A stretch of DNA of 42,263 nt from Armatimonadota bacterium (GCA_020060775.1 JAGUZN010000171.1:1-42263), one strand, 5' to 3'. Shown: positions 18,883 to 33,900, counted from the stretch's first letter. The notes: a model not told the origin generated them from the letters alone. A program made the numbers and translations.

Positions 18883-18979
18883 TGCGAAAGTGCAAGACTA
18901 TCATGGGCGTGATCGTCCGGCGAGTACGTGCGGGCAAGCGGTGTGCCGCACGTGGGCGATCGAACATGGGAGAGCGATA

Positions 18980-21900
18980 ATGGACGCGAGACAATCAGCA
19001 ATCAGGGAAACCCTCTCTCCGCCGGGCTGGCAGCAAGTCGACCCGGGCAGGTGCGCATGGCTCATGCTGGCCCTGGCGTGCCTCCTCGCTGCTGCACTCC
19101 CGGCCGCTGCCGCGCCCGCAAACTCCCATTGGCCCATGATGGGAGGCAATGTCGCGCACACCGCCACCGCGCACAGCACGCTTCCCGTCGCACAGCCGCA
19201 AGTGAAATGGACCGCGCAACTCGGCGGATCACTGCAGTCCACCCCGGCAATGGCGCCGGGCGACACTGCCGCCATCATCGGCACGGACGATGGGCGGCTC
19301 GTTTGGCTGGATATGACCAGCGGCGCCGTATTGCGCACGATGCGCGCCTCTGCGGGCATCGCCTTCAGCGCCACCCCGCTGGTGGCAGCCGACGGCACGG
19401 TGTACGCCGCCAATGAAGACGGCCGGCTCTATTGCCGGCAGGCCGATGGTGCTGAATGGCACGTGCCGGCCAATAGCGCCTGGGGACCGCTGCTCGCTTC
19501 GCCCGTCTTCCTCGACATGGGCGGCGTCGAGTACGTGCTGGTCGCCTCAACCGATGGCCATCTATATCTGGTGAATCCCGCCACGCGCAGTGTCACGGAC
19601 TGGTTCACCGCCGGCGGCGGCATTGAGTCGACCCCGGTCATTGTAGGGAGCACGGTGGCGGCTACAGCACCGGCGAGCGCACCGATCACTACCGGCGATG
19701 CCTCGGTCACCGTCGCCCTGGCGGATCTCGCCAAATTCGCCGTGGGCGATGAACTGTTCGTCGACGGCAACCCCCTCGGCTTCATCACCGCCATCGACTC
19801 CGCCACCGGCGTCATAACAGTCAGCGGCACATCGCCGGCGGATTATCCGGTAGGCACCAATGTGACATCCGTGCCCCACCGCACCGCGTATTTCGGCTGC
19901 ACTGATGGCCATGTCTATGCGGTGAACGCCGATGCCCCCGCCCCGACGACCGCGCGCTGGGTGTATCCCTCCACCGGACAGCGTGTGGAAGGTTTCACCG
20001 CCGCGCCGGTGGTCGTCGGCAACCGGCTGTTCATCGGCGATCGCGCCGGGAAATTCTATGCCTTTGACCTGTACAGCGGGACATTGGTGAATGATCCCTC
20101 GGTGCATCCCGCCCAGATCACCGGCGAGTACACTGCCGCAGCACTGGCGGGGGGCAATACCCTGTACGCCGGCATCGGCGGCGACGGGTTGGCCAGGATC
20201 GATGTGGCCAATCCCAATAACATCACCTGGGTCAGCGATGTCATCGTGCCCACCGCCGTGCCCGCCCAGCCGGTCGGCGATGCCAGTGGCTCGGTGCTCG
20301 TCGGCGGCCGCGATGGTGCGCTGTACTGCATCAATAATGCGGGCGCGCTCGCCTGGACGTGGCCGGCGACTCCGCGCGGCCCCGCCCTGCTCGGCAGCGC
20401 CATTGTCGCCAATAATGTGAGCGAAATCGTCCTCACCACGGCGGACGGCCATGTCTTTTGCCTGGATGCTGCCGGCGTCGCGCCCGTTCCCGCTCCCGGC
20501 AGGACGGCCGCCGGCCCGTGGCCGCAGTTCCAGCGCAATAGCACGCACAACGGCGTCGCGGGTAGTGCTGCCGATGAGTTTGCGGCCATTCCCTCGCTGA
20601 CCAGCACGGCGACCACATACTTTGCGCCCAATAAACTGCGCTGGTCGCTGAACACCACTGGATCGGTGGTCTCATCCGCCGCGGTGGTGCGCACCACCGA
20701 TACGGTGCGCAAAACCGTCCTCACCGCCGCGATGGCGATTGGCGACACGACACTCAGCGTCTTCAGCACCGATGACCTGTGCGTGGGTGAGATCCTCATT
20801 GTCGGCGCCGACTACCTCGGGCCGATCCGTGAGATCGACACCACCGCAAAAAGCGTCACCATCACCTATCCGGCCACCCAGGCGCATGCCGTCAATGACG
20901 AAGTGCAGGTGAGCCTCTATCGCCGCGATACGCTTGTCGGCGCGCGCGATGCGCTCGACGGCGCGGTGCTGGCGGGCGCGATACAGATCACGGTGAAGCA
21001 TGGCGGCTGGTTTACCCCCGGCATGCGCGTACGGTTGAGCGATCGCACCAGCCCGGGCACGCAAACCGAAGTCGTCAGCATTACCAATGTCGCCGGCAAT
21101 GTGCTCACCGTAGAATCCGAAGCCACCACCACGCAGCAGCTCAAGTATAGCTACGGCGATAACTCCTACGTCTTTGCCAATGTGGATGATACCCCGTCCC
21201 GCCTTCATGTGGATCACTACGAACGCTTCCTGGTGGGCGATCGGGTTGCCATCGGGGACGAGAAGGTGCACATTACCGCCATCAATGGCGCGGCCATCGA
21301 CATCACCCCGAGCCTGGAAGGCGAATACGCTAATGCCACGGTGCTGTGGGTGGGCGAGCCGGGACGGTGGGCCGGGTACATCGGCTCGGATGACGGCATA
21401 CTGCGCTCGTTTGACCCGGATACCGGGGTGACCTTCTGGACGAATTCCGTCGCCTCGGCATTGGGCCCGGTGCGCGGCACGCCGGTGATGGATACCCGGT
21501 TGGGCCGTCTCTACGTCACCAGTCTCTCCGGCCGAGTGCTCGCCTTCGCGCAACACGGGCAACTGCTCTGGGCGTATCCGGACATCACTGCAGAAGGCTT
21601 GAGCCCCATCAGCGGCTCGCCGGTGCTCGATGAGGCCGGCAATGTGTACTTCGCCACGCAGGGCGGCTACATCTATAAATTGCTGCCCGACGGTTCGCTC
21701 GCCCGGAAATCGACTGACCCCACGGTCGTCTGCATCTACCCGCAATCGCCCGACCCAGCACTCGCGCCGATTGAGGGCGGGCTGGCGCTGTACCAGCCGA
21801 CCACCACGCTGCAGCGCGTGGTCTTCGGCACGCGTGACGGTAAACTGCTGATCCTGGACAGCGATCTGAATCGCGTCTGGACGTATCCTGACGACATCAC

Positions 21901-24900
21901 CGTCAACACGCCCACCGTGGGCGCCATCACAGCCGCCCCGGTGATCGGGCCCGACGGCACCATTTATATTAGTGATCACACCGGCAAGGTCCATGCGATC
22001 TACGAAGTTCTGAATCCCACGCCGCCTCCCGCGATTCTGCAAATCACCAGCCGCTGGATTGATGATGGCACTGGAGCGCCGTATCAGTTCCAGGCGGACG
22101 GCGCTGTCACCGCGGCGGCGGCGGTCGCCAATGGCGTGCTCTATGTCGGCGATGACACCGGCCGCATCTATGCCGTGACCGGGACGACGAAATCGGTAAT
22201 CGAGGCCAATATCAAATCACTCCCGCTCGACGGCGGGGTCACCGGATCGTTGACGCTGGATGCGGCGGGCAACCTGTTGGTCGGCACGGCGCGCGGCAAT
22301 GTCTGCTGCCTGGGCAATGTCGACGAATGGGGGGCGCCGAAACGCTACGGCGCCGGCAGCAGTACGGCCGCCGCCGGGGCGACCCTGGGTACGCCCTGGG
22401 AAGATGCGACAACCACCTACGACCCGAACACCCAGACGGTGACGCTGGTCGGGCGCATCAAACCAACATTCACGCAGGACGACGGCTCTCCGCTCATCGC
22501 CTACCGTGCGGTGTGGGGAGGACAGGCGGCGCTGTTCGGCTTCCGCAAGGCTGATTTGCCGGTCAATCCCGCCAGCCCCGGCTACATCTACGTAGCGCTC
22601 AATGATGCCGGTCAGATGGCTATTGCACAGGGGGTGAACACGGTGGCGGCGGTGCCGTTGCCGGTGGATACCCTGCCGCAATACGGTGTCGATGTCATCC
22701 TCACCGTAACCGCGCTGGGCGGCGGCGCGGCGCGGGCGACCGCCTACTATCGCGCGCCGGATGATGCCGGTAATTTCGTCGGCGCGTTCACCCCCATCGG
22801 CACGGTCGTGTTGCCGACCGGCGTGGGCGATGATCTGGTGCTGCCCACCCAACTCTATCCCTTCGTGCTGGCGACCGATTTCGTGAATCCCGCGCCGGGA
22901 TTCTCGGTGACGGTCGATCCGATCACGCTCTACCAGGGCAACCCGCCCTCCAGTTGGTCCAACCCGCAGGGCTATGGCACGGCGACGTCGACAGTGGCCG
23001 CCGGCGCTTCGCTCGGCGAGGTCTGGTCGGACATGTCGCAGGCGTATGATCCGAACACGCAGACCATCACCCTGCAGGGTAAAATCGTCCCGCAGTTCAC
23101 CGATGATGTCGGCAATCCGCTGACAGCGTACCATGCGTTCTGGCATGGCCAGTCGGCGCTGCTGGGGCTGGGCACCGGCTCGCCGATCGACCCCAATACG
23201 CCCGGGTATGTCTATGCCGCGCTGAATGATGCCGGTCAGGTCGCCATTGCCTGCGGCGTCTCCAAGGTGACTGCCATCAGTCTCCCCGCCGGGAAGAACC
23301 CCGCATTCGGCGTGGAAATCAAGTTAACGATCGAGCCCACCACGCCGGGCAAGGCCCGCGCCACCGCCTACTATCGCGCGCCGGATGCCGGCGGAACCTT
23401 CTCCGGCAACTTTGTGCAAATCGGCCAGTACGATCTGCCGACCATGGAGGGGCTTGATACCACGCTGCCCACCGCGCTCTATCCCTTCATGCAAGCGCGC
23501 GATGCCGTGCCGCCGCAGCCGGGATTCACGGCGCGAGTGGAACAGGTCACCGTCAGCGCCGATGCGACGTTGATTGAAGGCATGGTCTCCAATAGCCCGG
23601 GCATCCGCTGGGTGTGGAACGCCCACCGCCATGGCGGTTCACCCGCCATGCTCCCCTTCCGCACCGCTCCCACCACCTGGATGGGCGGGCTGGTCATTGC
23701 CGGCTGTGATAACGGCACGATCTATGCCATCGGCCCCAAAGGCTCTGCGTGGGATGACGTAGCACAACCCGGTGACAAAGTCCCGCAGACCGCGGGAAGC
23801 TGGCCCTTCTTCCATCGCGACGCGCGCCGGCAGGGCAGTATGCAACAGGCCGCCATGGGCGAGGTGGGGGCACTGCAGCCTTCCTTGCGCTGGTTCAAAT
23901 CACATGACAAGCGCCTGTTAAGCTCACCGGTCATATCGTCATATACGGCCAATCATACGCCGATCGTATGGCAAGGCAGTGATGACGGCTACCTCTATGG
24001 GCGTGATGCCTCCACCGGTGAACTGATCACGCAATATCCGACGGCGGATAACGAGCCGATCGCCCCCATCCGCGCGACGCCTGCCGTCCACACTGGCGGC
24101 GGTTCGGATACGCTGGGCAGTGTGGCCGTGGCCGGCATGGGCGGGCGCCTCTACCTGCTGGATCACAACGCCACCATGCTGGCGGATACCGGCAGCGCCA
24201 CCACCGGCCTGGGTAAGCTGCTTGGCAGCTTCTACGCCTCCCCGGTCGTACGGCAGGATCGCGATGGCGCGCAGGAGGCGGTTACCGTCTACGCTGCCAC
24301 GGTGGACAGCCTGCACACGACTGGCAACTACACGTTCACCAGTGGCGCTGGTACGAATACCGCGATGACCGACGGCAACACCACCACGCAGGCCACCGGC
24401 GATAACGCGCTCAAAATCAACTACCAGATGCCGCACACAGCGCTGGTCACCCGCGTGCGCATCCGGACGGCGAACGCTGGCGAGTTATGGTGCCACCGCG
24501 GCACCGATGCCTCGCTGGTCGGCGTCTACGATGGCAACACTGCGCCGCGCTACCTGCACGTTGACCTGAATCGCTATGCCGACAGGGTGGAGTGGCGCAA
24601 CCTGAGCACCGATGGGACCATTGCCGTGCAGGCGATGGAGGTGTACACTGCCGGCGCGGAACAAGCCGCGCCCCCTGCCGTCACCTATCGCGACGGCGAT
24701 GATCCCGCGGAGCCGGCATTGACCCCGCCCTTCTCCTATACCGGGAGGGTGCTCATCGCCGAGCTGGATACCCAGCCGACCTATGTCTACCGCGCTACCA
24801 TCACCACCCAGGACGCCGGCATCCTGCGCGTCGTCGGGGCGAATGGGCAGCAGTACGATTGGTGGAAGTTTACCAGTAAAACTGCGCCGGAGCCGGTCGA

Positions 24901-27900
24901 CATCGTCATCGACCGGTACGTGACGCGCCTGGTCTGGGAAGTCACCGAGGCCGTTCCCACCGCGCGTACGGCGGGTGATTTCCAACTGTCAGAAAAAGAT
25001 CTTGCGTCGGGCGGCGGCCGCGTCTACGCCTTCCAGTTCAAACAGAATGCCGGCGTATGGACGACGACGCTGCTCTGGCAATACCCCGTTGCCGGCGATC
25101 CGGCGCTGGCGCCGATCTCCAGCTCGCCGGCCGTGGTCACCGGCGCGGAGCGGGCGAACGATATTCTGTATGTCGCCACCGAAGGCGGCCAGATGCTTGC
25201 GCTCAGCGGTGATGGCGCCAAGCTGGCGGAAGCTCAACTCTTCAACAAAGTGCTGGCTTCGCCGGTGCTGGTGGATACCGTCAGTGGTGCGTCCGTCTTT
25301 GTCGCCGATATGGGCGGGGTTGCCCACCTCTTCGATGCGAATCTGCACGAGATGAGCGGTTGGCCGGCGCCATTAGCCGGCGCCTGCCCGAACGCCGCCG
25401 CGCTCACCGCCGAACGCCAGGCCGTGCTCACCACCGATAACGGCGTCGTCTACTACATAAATCTCGGTGCGCGCGACTACGGCACGAACACCGCACCCGT
25501 ATCAGCCGGTCAGCCCATGGGCGCAGCCTGGCCGCCGCAGGCGCCGACATACGATGCCGATCCGAGCGAAAACACGCTGGCGCTCATCGGCCGCATCAAG
25601 CCCAATTTCACGCTGGACGACGGCACGCCGCTCACCGCCTACCGCACAACCTGGGGCGGGCAGAATCTGCTCTTCGGCTTCCGCAAGCGCGATGACGGCA
25701 CCGCCAGCCCCGCTTCGCCAGGCTACGTCTACGCCTTTGTCAATGACATCGGCCAGTTAGGCATCGGCAGCGGCATGAGCACCGCCACCGTCGGCAAACT
25801 GCCCGCCGGCAGCCGGCCCGACCTGGGCCTGGAACTGGCGCTGGTGCTGCGCCCCATCAGTGCGAGCAGCGCAGCCGCCACGGTCTACTACCGGCTGCCG
25901 AATGCCGATGGCAATTATGCCGGCGTGTTTACCCAGGCCGGGTCGCTCAGTCTGCCGACCGGCGCTGCCGGCAACACCGAGCTGCCCACCGGCGTCTATC
26001 CCTTCATGCTGGGCACGGACATGGCGCCGGCACAGCCAGGCTATACACCGGCCGGCGAACAAATCACCCTGTACACCGGCAGTAACACCACGCTTCCGCG
26101 CGATGGCGCCATTGTCGGACCGCTGGTGACCGGCCTCGAACAGGTGCCGACCAACGTCTACTCATCGCCGGTCATTGATTCGCTGGGGCGCGTCTTCGTC
26201 GGCAGCGAGGCCGGTGAACTGTACTGTCTCAAAGCGGATGGCGAGTGGACCGCAGATGCGAGCATTGTGCAGTGGCGCTACCGCCCTGATCGTTCCACGG
26301 TCGCGACGGCCTTACACAGCGATGTCGATCCGGGAACGAGCAACTTGCCGGTCGTTTCCACCGAAGGCTTCCGCTCGGGTGATGTGGTACAGATCACGCG
26401 GCGGGACGGGAGCCTGCCTGAAGATCTGGGCACGGTGCTCTCCGTTGTGCCGCCCCCTGATCCCATTGGAACCAAGTTGACAGTGGCTGCGCCCGAGGCC
26501 GATCCCACCATTATCCACGTCGCCTCCACGGCCGGCATGGCTGTCGGCGCCACCGTTTCCATCCTGGCGCTGTACGACATCACCGACCCTACGCATATCC
26601 CGCAACCCTTGCGCGTGGTGGGCAAGATCGTCCGCGTGGTCGATGCCACCACGCTGCAGCTGGATACGGCCGTGGAGCACATCAAGCTGGATACGGTGCT
26701 GCCGGATACCGATCAATACGCGGTCAATTCACTCGTGTTCGTTTCTCAGGGCTACGGCTACATCACCGTTTCGAAAAAGACCAGTACCCAGCGACTCGCC
26801 GGCGACATGCTGCGGGTAGTTCGCGGCAACGCGCTGCCCATGCGCACCTCGCCGTCCATTGGCCCGGCCTCCACCGTCTATGTCGGCGCCAGCGATGGCA
26901 TCCTCTATGCCGTGGGTCCCGTCGGCCCGGCCGGGTTCCCCGAGCCGATCCCCACGGAACAGGGCAAGCAGACGGTGTCGATCTGGTGGACCTTCCATCA
27001 CGATAACCAGCGCACCGGCTTCGCCGAACGCCCCGCCGCGCCGACGAAAGACCTGCGTTGGTACCGCGACACCGGCAGCACGCTGGAGAGCTCGCCCGCC
27101 ATCGGCTATGCCGATGACACCGCCACCATGGGCATCCTCTATGTCGGCACCTCCGATGAGCCGGATAAGCGCGGCTTCCCGCAGCAGCGCGGATCGTTGA
27201 TGGCCTGGGATGCCTCCGATGGCCGGCTCTTCTGGCGCTTTGATGATGGCGGCAATATGGGCAAGGTGCTCACCTCGCCGGCGGTATTTGTCCACGAGTA
27301 TAGCGATCAGTATGCCCAGGAGCAGCGAGACGAGATCGTCGTGTTTGGGACGATGGAGATGCCGGTGAGTGTGCGCGACGGCCTGCTCGCCGTGGAACTC
27401 GCCTCCGGCCTGGTGAAGGATCACATCGCGGTGGGAGACGAGGTGGTGGCCATCCAGGTCGTCGATGCCTCGAGATTCCGCGCCGACCTTGAAGTCTTCA
27501 TCACCGATGCGGCGACCAGCGCTAACTTTGAGTCCTACGGCATCATCGCCGCCATCGATGGCGATTGGCTCGTGCTCAGCCGTTCGCGCGTCGCCGTGCG
27601 CGCCCACGCCTTTGGTTCGGCCGTGCGCACGCAGACCAGCCAGCAGGGGCGCGTCTACGCGGTTGACCGCTTCGGGCAACTGCGTTGGAAGTTCCCGGCC
27701 GAAGGGGCGACCGCCTCCGAGCGCATCGGGCCGGTGCGCTCCTCCCCGGTCATCGATATGGACGGCAACACCTACTTCGGCACCGATGACGGCGTCATCT
27801 ACGCGCTGGATAGCGAAGGGAGCCTGAAATGGTCCTACTTCGTCCCGCGCGTGAGCAGTGCCGAGTCGACCATGCAGGTCGTCTCCCCGCCCACGCTGGA

Positions 27901-30900
27901 TATCACCGGCAAGCGGCTGTTCATCGGCATCAGCGTGCCGCCTGATGGCTCCGAGCCACTGCCCGCCGGCCAGAACGTCGGCTACCTGCTCGCGCTCGAT
28001 ACCCTGACGTCGGACAGCAGCCGGAGATTGCTCTGGAAAGTCCAACTCGACGGCCCAATCACCGCCGCTCCGCTGTTTACCTCGGTGAACGGCTATGAAC
28101 GCCTTTTCGTCGGATCGGATGATCTGTATCCCACCGACGGCTTGACGGGCGTATTCTATTACATCGATGCCGCCGATGGCACGGTCATCGACTGGATCAA
28201 TAACATCGGGCCTATCACCGGCACGGCCGCCGCGATTCCGGAAACCAATACCGCCGTCTTCACCCGGCCGGATGCCAACTGGATTGATGCCACGCGCACC
28301 GTCGTCACCCTGGCCAGCAACGATGGACTGCTGGCCGGACATCGCGTGCTCTTCCGCGCGCAAAATGGGGCGGAAGTCGAAAGCGTCATTCGCGAGGTGA
28401 ACGCCGACGGGCAGCATATCACCCTGGAAACCGCCCTGCCGGATAATATCTACCTGCACATGCGCACGAACGAACACACCGTGTTCGTTGGAGATCTCAC
28501 CGGCAAGCTCTATGCGCTGGCCATCGACCTGAATACCGATAAATTCTGGCGTGATGCCACCAATACTATCGTCCCACTGGGCATGTGGAACGTGGGCGGG
28601 CCCATCCGCACGTCGCCGGCGATCAGCCTGGAGGAGAACTACCTCAATAGTGGAAAGCGGGCGTACGGCGTCTACTTCGGATCGAATGACCGCTTCATTT
28701 ATGCCTTGCGCGCCTTCCCTATCGTACAGTTAGGTGTCGCCGGGCAGGAAGCCACATTGGCCTACCGCTGGGAGAAGAATGTGCGCGACCGCGTCTACGG
28801 TTCTCCGGTGATCGGCCTGAAGACCGCGGATGCCGATTTCAGCAAGGCGATCGTCTATCAGGTGTCTCGCGATCAATATATCTACGCCTTTGGCGACCAG
28901 GTGGGCTATGAAGGAGATCCCGTTGATCCCGACGGGCCCGATGACGACTACGTGCCGCCCGATGACGATCCGGCCAATGCCTTTATCCCCTCGAACATCG
29001 CGGTGGATAAAACGATCAGCATCGCCGAGAATGATCCAACTTCTGGGGCGCCCAACGCCGATAAGTCATGGCTGAAGCTGGTGGTGACGGTGAAGAACGT
29101 CGGCCGCGGCGTCGTGAAGAAAGTGAGCGTCGTTGATAGCCTGCCGGAAAATCTGGTGCTGGCCGCGCCGCCCTACTACGATCCGGCATCGCTGAAGATC
29201 GATGAACAGATCGCCGTCTCACCAGCCGCACCCTGGGAGATCACCTATTCCTCGAAGGACGCGGATGGGTTTGTCTTACTGCCCAACATCGGCGATCCGA
29301 CTCAGCCGATATCCCAGCACACACGCAGCTTCACCTTTTATATCAAGGTGGCGCCGTCGGGGCGCGGCTATGTGGACGGCGAAACTTTCTTCCGCGTCTC
29401 GAATAATGCGGCGGTCTACACGAATCCTGCGTTGAACGATCCCAGTTGGAATGCGGTGAAGACGCGTGTTGGCGATAGAATCTACCTGCAGCTCCGCAAG
29501 CACCCGATGCCGCTGGGCGAGGATGTGAGCGCCGGGCAGAACCATTTGCTCGCCGACGCCGAAACGTACGAGGGTAGCCTGGACCGCCCGCTGCCCATCC
29601 AGACGCGCAAGGATACCTCACTGCAGAACGACTGGACGGATGTCTTCAAAGTGCGCCTCTACTACAACGGTCGGCGCGATCCGGTCACCGGTCGGCTCTC
29701 ACAGGATGGCGAGGACCTGCGCACCTTCTCGCCGTGGAATCAGATCGACGTGCGCACTGGCCGGCCGCTGATGTTCAAGGTGGAAACGCCGGAGATGCGC
29801 GGCAATGGTGGACAAATTACCGGCGGTTGGGAGATGAAGACCTACGCCATGGTCAAAAGCGACCCGCAATACGCTGATGGATACGGCGTCTCCGGCGTCC
29901 GCTATCGGCTGCTGCCCAGCGCAGTGAAACGCTTTGACCGCTCCGGCCTGCCGGATGGCGTTGTCGATTCCGCGATAACCCCGTACGGATGGCGCGTCAC
30001 CATCCAGCAAGGCCGCATGCAGATCAACAAAGAAATCGCCGAGTGGGGCCCGGAACTGGGCGTCGAAGAGCGGGTGAAAGTCGCACAGATCACCAGCGCA
30101 GCCGGCAGTATCCCGGCAGGCGGCACACGCAGCTTTACCTTCGCCGTTGAGCCGAGTTCTGCTCCGCAGCGCCTGAAGGCTGATCAGATCGTGGTCATCA
30201 TCAATCCCGACCAATCGGACTTTGAGGCTCGGGTGCACAGTGTGGATGGGGCTACCGGCGCCGTCGTACTGGCGAATACCGGAGCGAGCGCGTACACCGT
30301 CCAGCAAAACGCCGTGATCTACGCCGAGTGGTCGCCGGACTACATCATGCAAAGCCCGGTGGTCGCGACATTTGATGGGAATCCTGTGAAGACGCTGCAG
30401 CTTGGCAGTCACACCGCGCCAAGTCATCTCGCCGCCTCCGGCACCATGTCGGTGACGAACTTTGCCAACTGGGGCGTGACGCCGTACTACCCATGGTATC
30501 GCTATCTCACCACGCCGGTAGACCTGCGTACGACAGCCGTGAAAGACTGGAACGCTAGCCTCGGTGTTGCGCTTGGGAAAGCACCGACAATCGGCACGGA
30601 ATGGGATGGCTTCCGTTACGATCCGTACCGGGAACATTACCTCGGCATGACCCAGGACGTGCTCGACCTGCCTGTTGGCTCCGGGTTGCGGGCGAATCAG
30701 GGCATTGATCTGCATCTGACACGGCGCGTGCCGCCGCACCAGCCGCAGTCCGGCGACGGCGAATACCGCACGCGCACCGAGTTTGCCCTCTCGGATGATG
30801 GGGGAACGTGGTACGTTGAAACGAATGCGACTCCAGGATACCAGGCCGGCGTTGAGCCCGTACTGGATAACCGGAACCCCAATATCAATCGTAACGATCC

Positions 30901-33900
30901 GCAATACCAGGGTAAGGTGCTCTTTGGCGATCGGCTGTATCTCGACGTGAATGTCGATGGACGTTACGATGCGCCGGAACCCTTCTCGGACCGTAACGGC
31001 AATGGCGTGTACGATAACGGCGAGGTCTTTGCTGATCGCAACGGCAATATGACCTACGATGCTGGTGACCCGCTGGTCGTCGCCGGGGTATTCGACACGC
31101 GCATCTTCATGGACGCCAATGGCAATCGCCAGTGGGACCCGGGTGAATCGCTCTATAATTATTTTGATTATTCGGCGAAACCTGATCCTGACTATGCCTC
31201 GCTCCATGCCGATAACTGGCCGGAATACTTTGCCACCACACTCGGAGTATCCGCGTCTGCCGATACCCAGTTGTCAACAAAAGTCGTCGAGCTGGGGCGG
31301 TCGAGCGGCGCATCTCCCACACGCACACCAGCAGAAGAACCCATATTGCGCAATCGCGGCAATGTGACCTTGACGCGAGGAGGCCTGAGCGTCTACTCGG
31401 ACCTGTATACCTCGGCGAGTCCCACGGCGGTCTGGAACAATACGCTCATGCGCACCGGCGCATCGGCGGTGAAATACCAGACGGACACGGTCAGCCTGCG
31501 ACCATGGGAAGAGGTGCAGCATTACCCGTACGGTGGAACCGATATCCTCAACGAGTTCCCGCTCTATAAGAGCCCGGCCGGCGAGGAACGCCACTTCGGC
31601 GTGGCATTGTCGCTGCCCTACCAGATCGGCTATCGCCAACCCACCGGCACCTACACCGGCTCGCTGGTGGTCACCGCGGATGATAATGCGGATGCCTTCA
31701 CCGTCAAGGCCGGCATGGCCAGCCTGCGCGTGGGCGAACGTCGCTTAGCGCAGGTCGTCGAGAGTGCCGGCACGCTGCCCGAGTTTGACAACGCCTACGA
31801 GGATGCACGCGTGGCTGCCACTACCGGGTGGACGAATTACCTCACCGGCGTGGAAAGCTGGCCGGCGGCGGTGGTGCTGCCCGGCATGCCCAATACAAAC
31901 CGCGACGACCTCGCCGTCTTCGTGGCGAGTAACACCCCGCTGATCGCCGCCGACGTGCGTGAACGCCCGGCGAACACCCCGGTCGGCGATATTTTCGGAC
32001 CGGACCTGTGGCCGAACGGCGAACCATATGTCGATGCCAATGGCAATCAGCAATATGATACGGGTGAAAGCTACACCGACATCAATGGCAACGGTCGCCG
32101 CGATGCCGAAACGGACACGGTCATCTGGTTCAGGCGCGCTAAGCATCTGGTGGCAAGTCCAAGCAACATCGTCGATAACGGCGACGGAACCTACACTGTC
32201 ACGGTTTCCGGTAATTTTGTCGATCAGATCAGAGCAACGGGCACCCACACCAGTGATCTCGTTGTGCTCCGTCCACGCCCGCAACTGGGCGAGGTCGATA
32301 CGTCCATCTGGTATGGCCAGGCGCAGAGTATCAATGTCGCTGCCGACACGGTTACTGTCCGGGCGCTGTCTTCATGGAACTGGACGCTCACGGCCAGTGA
32401 AACGACGGTGGAGGTGACCGCCCATCCGTGGGTGCCGGTGCTGCCGCAATCCGATATCGAAACGTTGCGTGCGCTGCTGGCTGATCCGGCCGATGCCGCC
32501 CATGCCGGTCCCGCGCCCGTCCGCTGCGATCAGCTCAGCGCCACCATGGACCATCAAACCGGCAAGACCTGGCTGGTGTGGACGGTCTCCGCGGCGCGCC
32601 GCCTGACCGTGAAGGGACAGGTGCAGTACCGCCCGGTCTCCATGCTCGCGTATAAGGAAGTCGATCAGGCCAACCCGCAGGCGAATCGTCTGTATTGGAT
32701 GGCGCCGCCGGATACCCCGGTGGCCGAGGGAGGCTACTCCCCGCTGGAGGTGCGTGAGAAGCCCGTGCTGCTCCCGCGAGTGCAAAATCGTACGATCATC
32801 ATGTACGAGGGATTGAAGTCAGGCACGACCGGGCTGTACTACGCCAATACGCATACCGACTATTCCGATATCAAACGCCTGGCGCTGATCACCCAGGCGG
32901 TCGCCAACAGCACAACCATTCGGGTGAACAACACCGATGCGATGGCCATCGGCATGAACGTCTACATCGACGGCTGGGGACCGGTGACGATCCTCGCCGT
33001 GGACCCGGCCGCCAGGACCATCACCGTCGATATCCCGGTCACCGTGGCGGGTGGCACGCAGATCTGGCCGCTCTGGACGCCGGATATCGCCCTTGACGTG
33101 ATCAACTGGTCGTTCAGCAGCGCCGGACGCCCACAGGTCTTTGCCGATTCCATCAACGGCATGCCGCCCAATAACTGGGAAAATGTGAATCTCGTCTTCC
33201 AGGCGAAAGATGCGATCAGCGGCAATACCGACCTGTACTATGCCCGCCTGAATGCCGGCAACGCGTTGAAGTCGCTCACCTGCCAGTCGCTGGTGTTGCC
33301 GGAATCGAATCAGACGACACGACTGCTGACGGAAACGCTCGCGCCCAACACGGAGAACACGCTCTTCACCAGCCGCCATCGCGCCTGGGGGAATGGCGAT
33401 GTGGATCCGCTCGATAACCTGCCCAAGCTCTGGGTGAAGATCAATCACGGGGAAAACTATCACCCCGTGCTGATCGATGATACGAAAACCGAGTACGAAG
33501 TCACGATCGTCCAGAACGATCAGCAGTATCGGCTGCGCATCGATCCGTATCGCGGCGTTATTCGCGTGTCGCGCGGCAATGTGACCAGCCTGATTATACG
33601 CGGCATGCCGCGCGTGCAGCGGCTGACGACTAATGCGGCGGCCGACGTAAATCCGATGGTCTCGGTCGAGCGCTGGCGCTATGTGCGGGATAATGGCACT
33701 GCCGACTACGGTCAGAATGATTACCTGGCGACCACGCCGCGGCTGTGGCTGTACTGGTCGCGACGGCATGAGGACGGCCTGGGCACGCGCGCCTACTACC
33801 GCACCTTCCGGCTGCATAACATCGGTACAACAGCCGCGCCAGTCGTGACCGGGCTGGATGCCGAAGTGCGCGATGAGCACACGCCATTCAACCTCAACGA

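Noticed and set aside
18773-18979. N-terminal extension of the 5063-aa frame
   Set aside because: It overlaps the end of the previous gene and has no protein-like character; the ATG at 18980 has a Shine-Dalgarno and a signal peptide.
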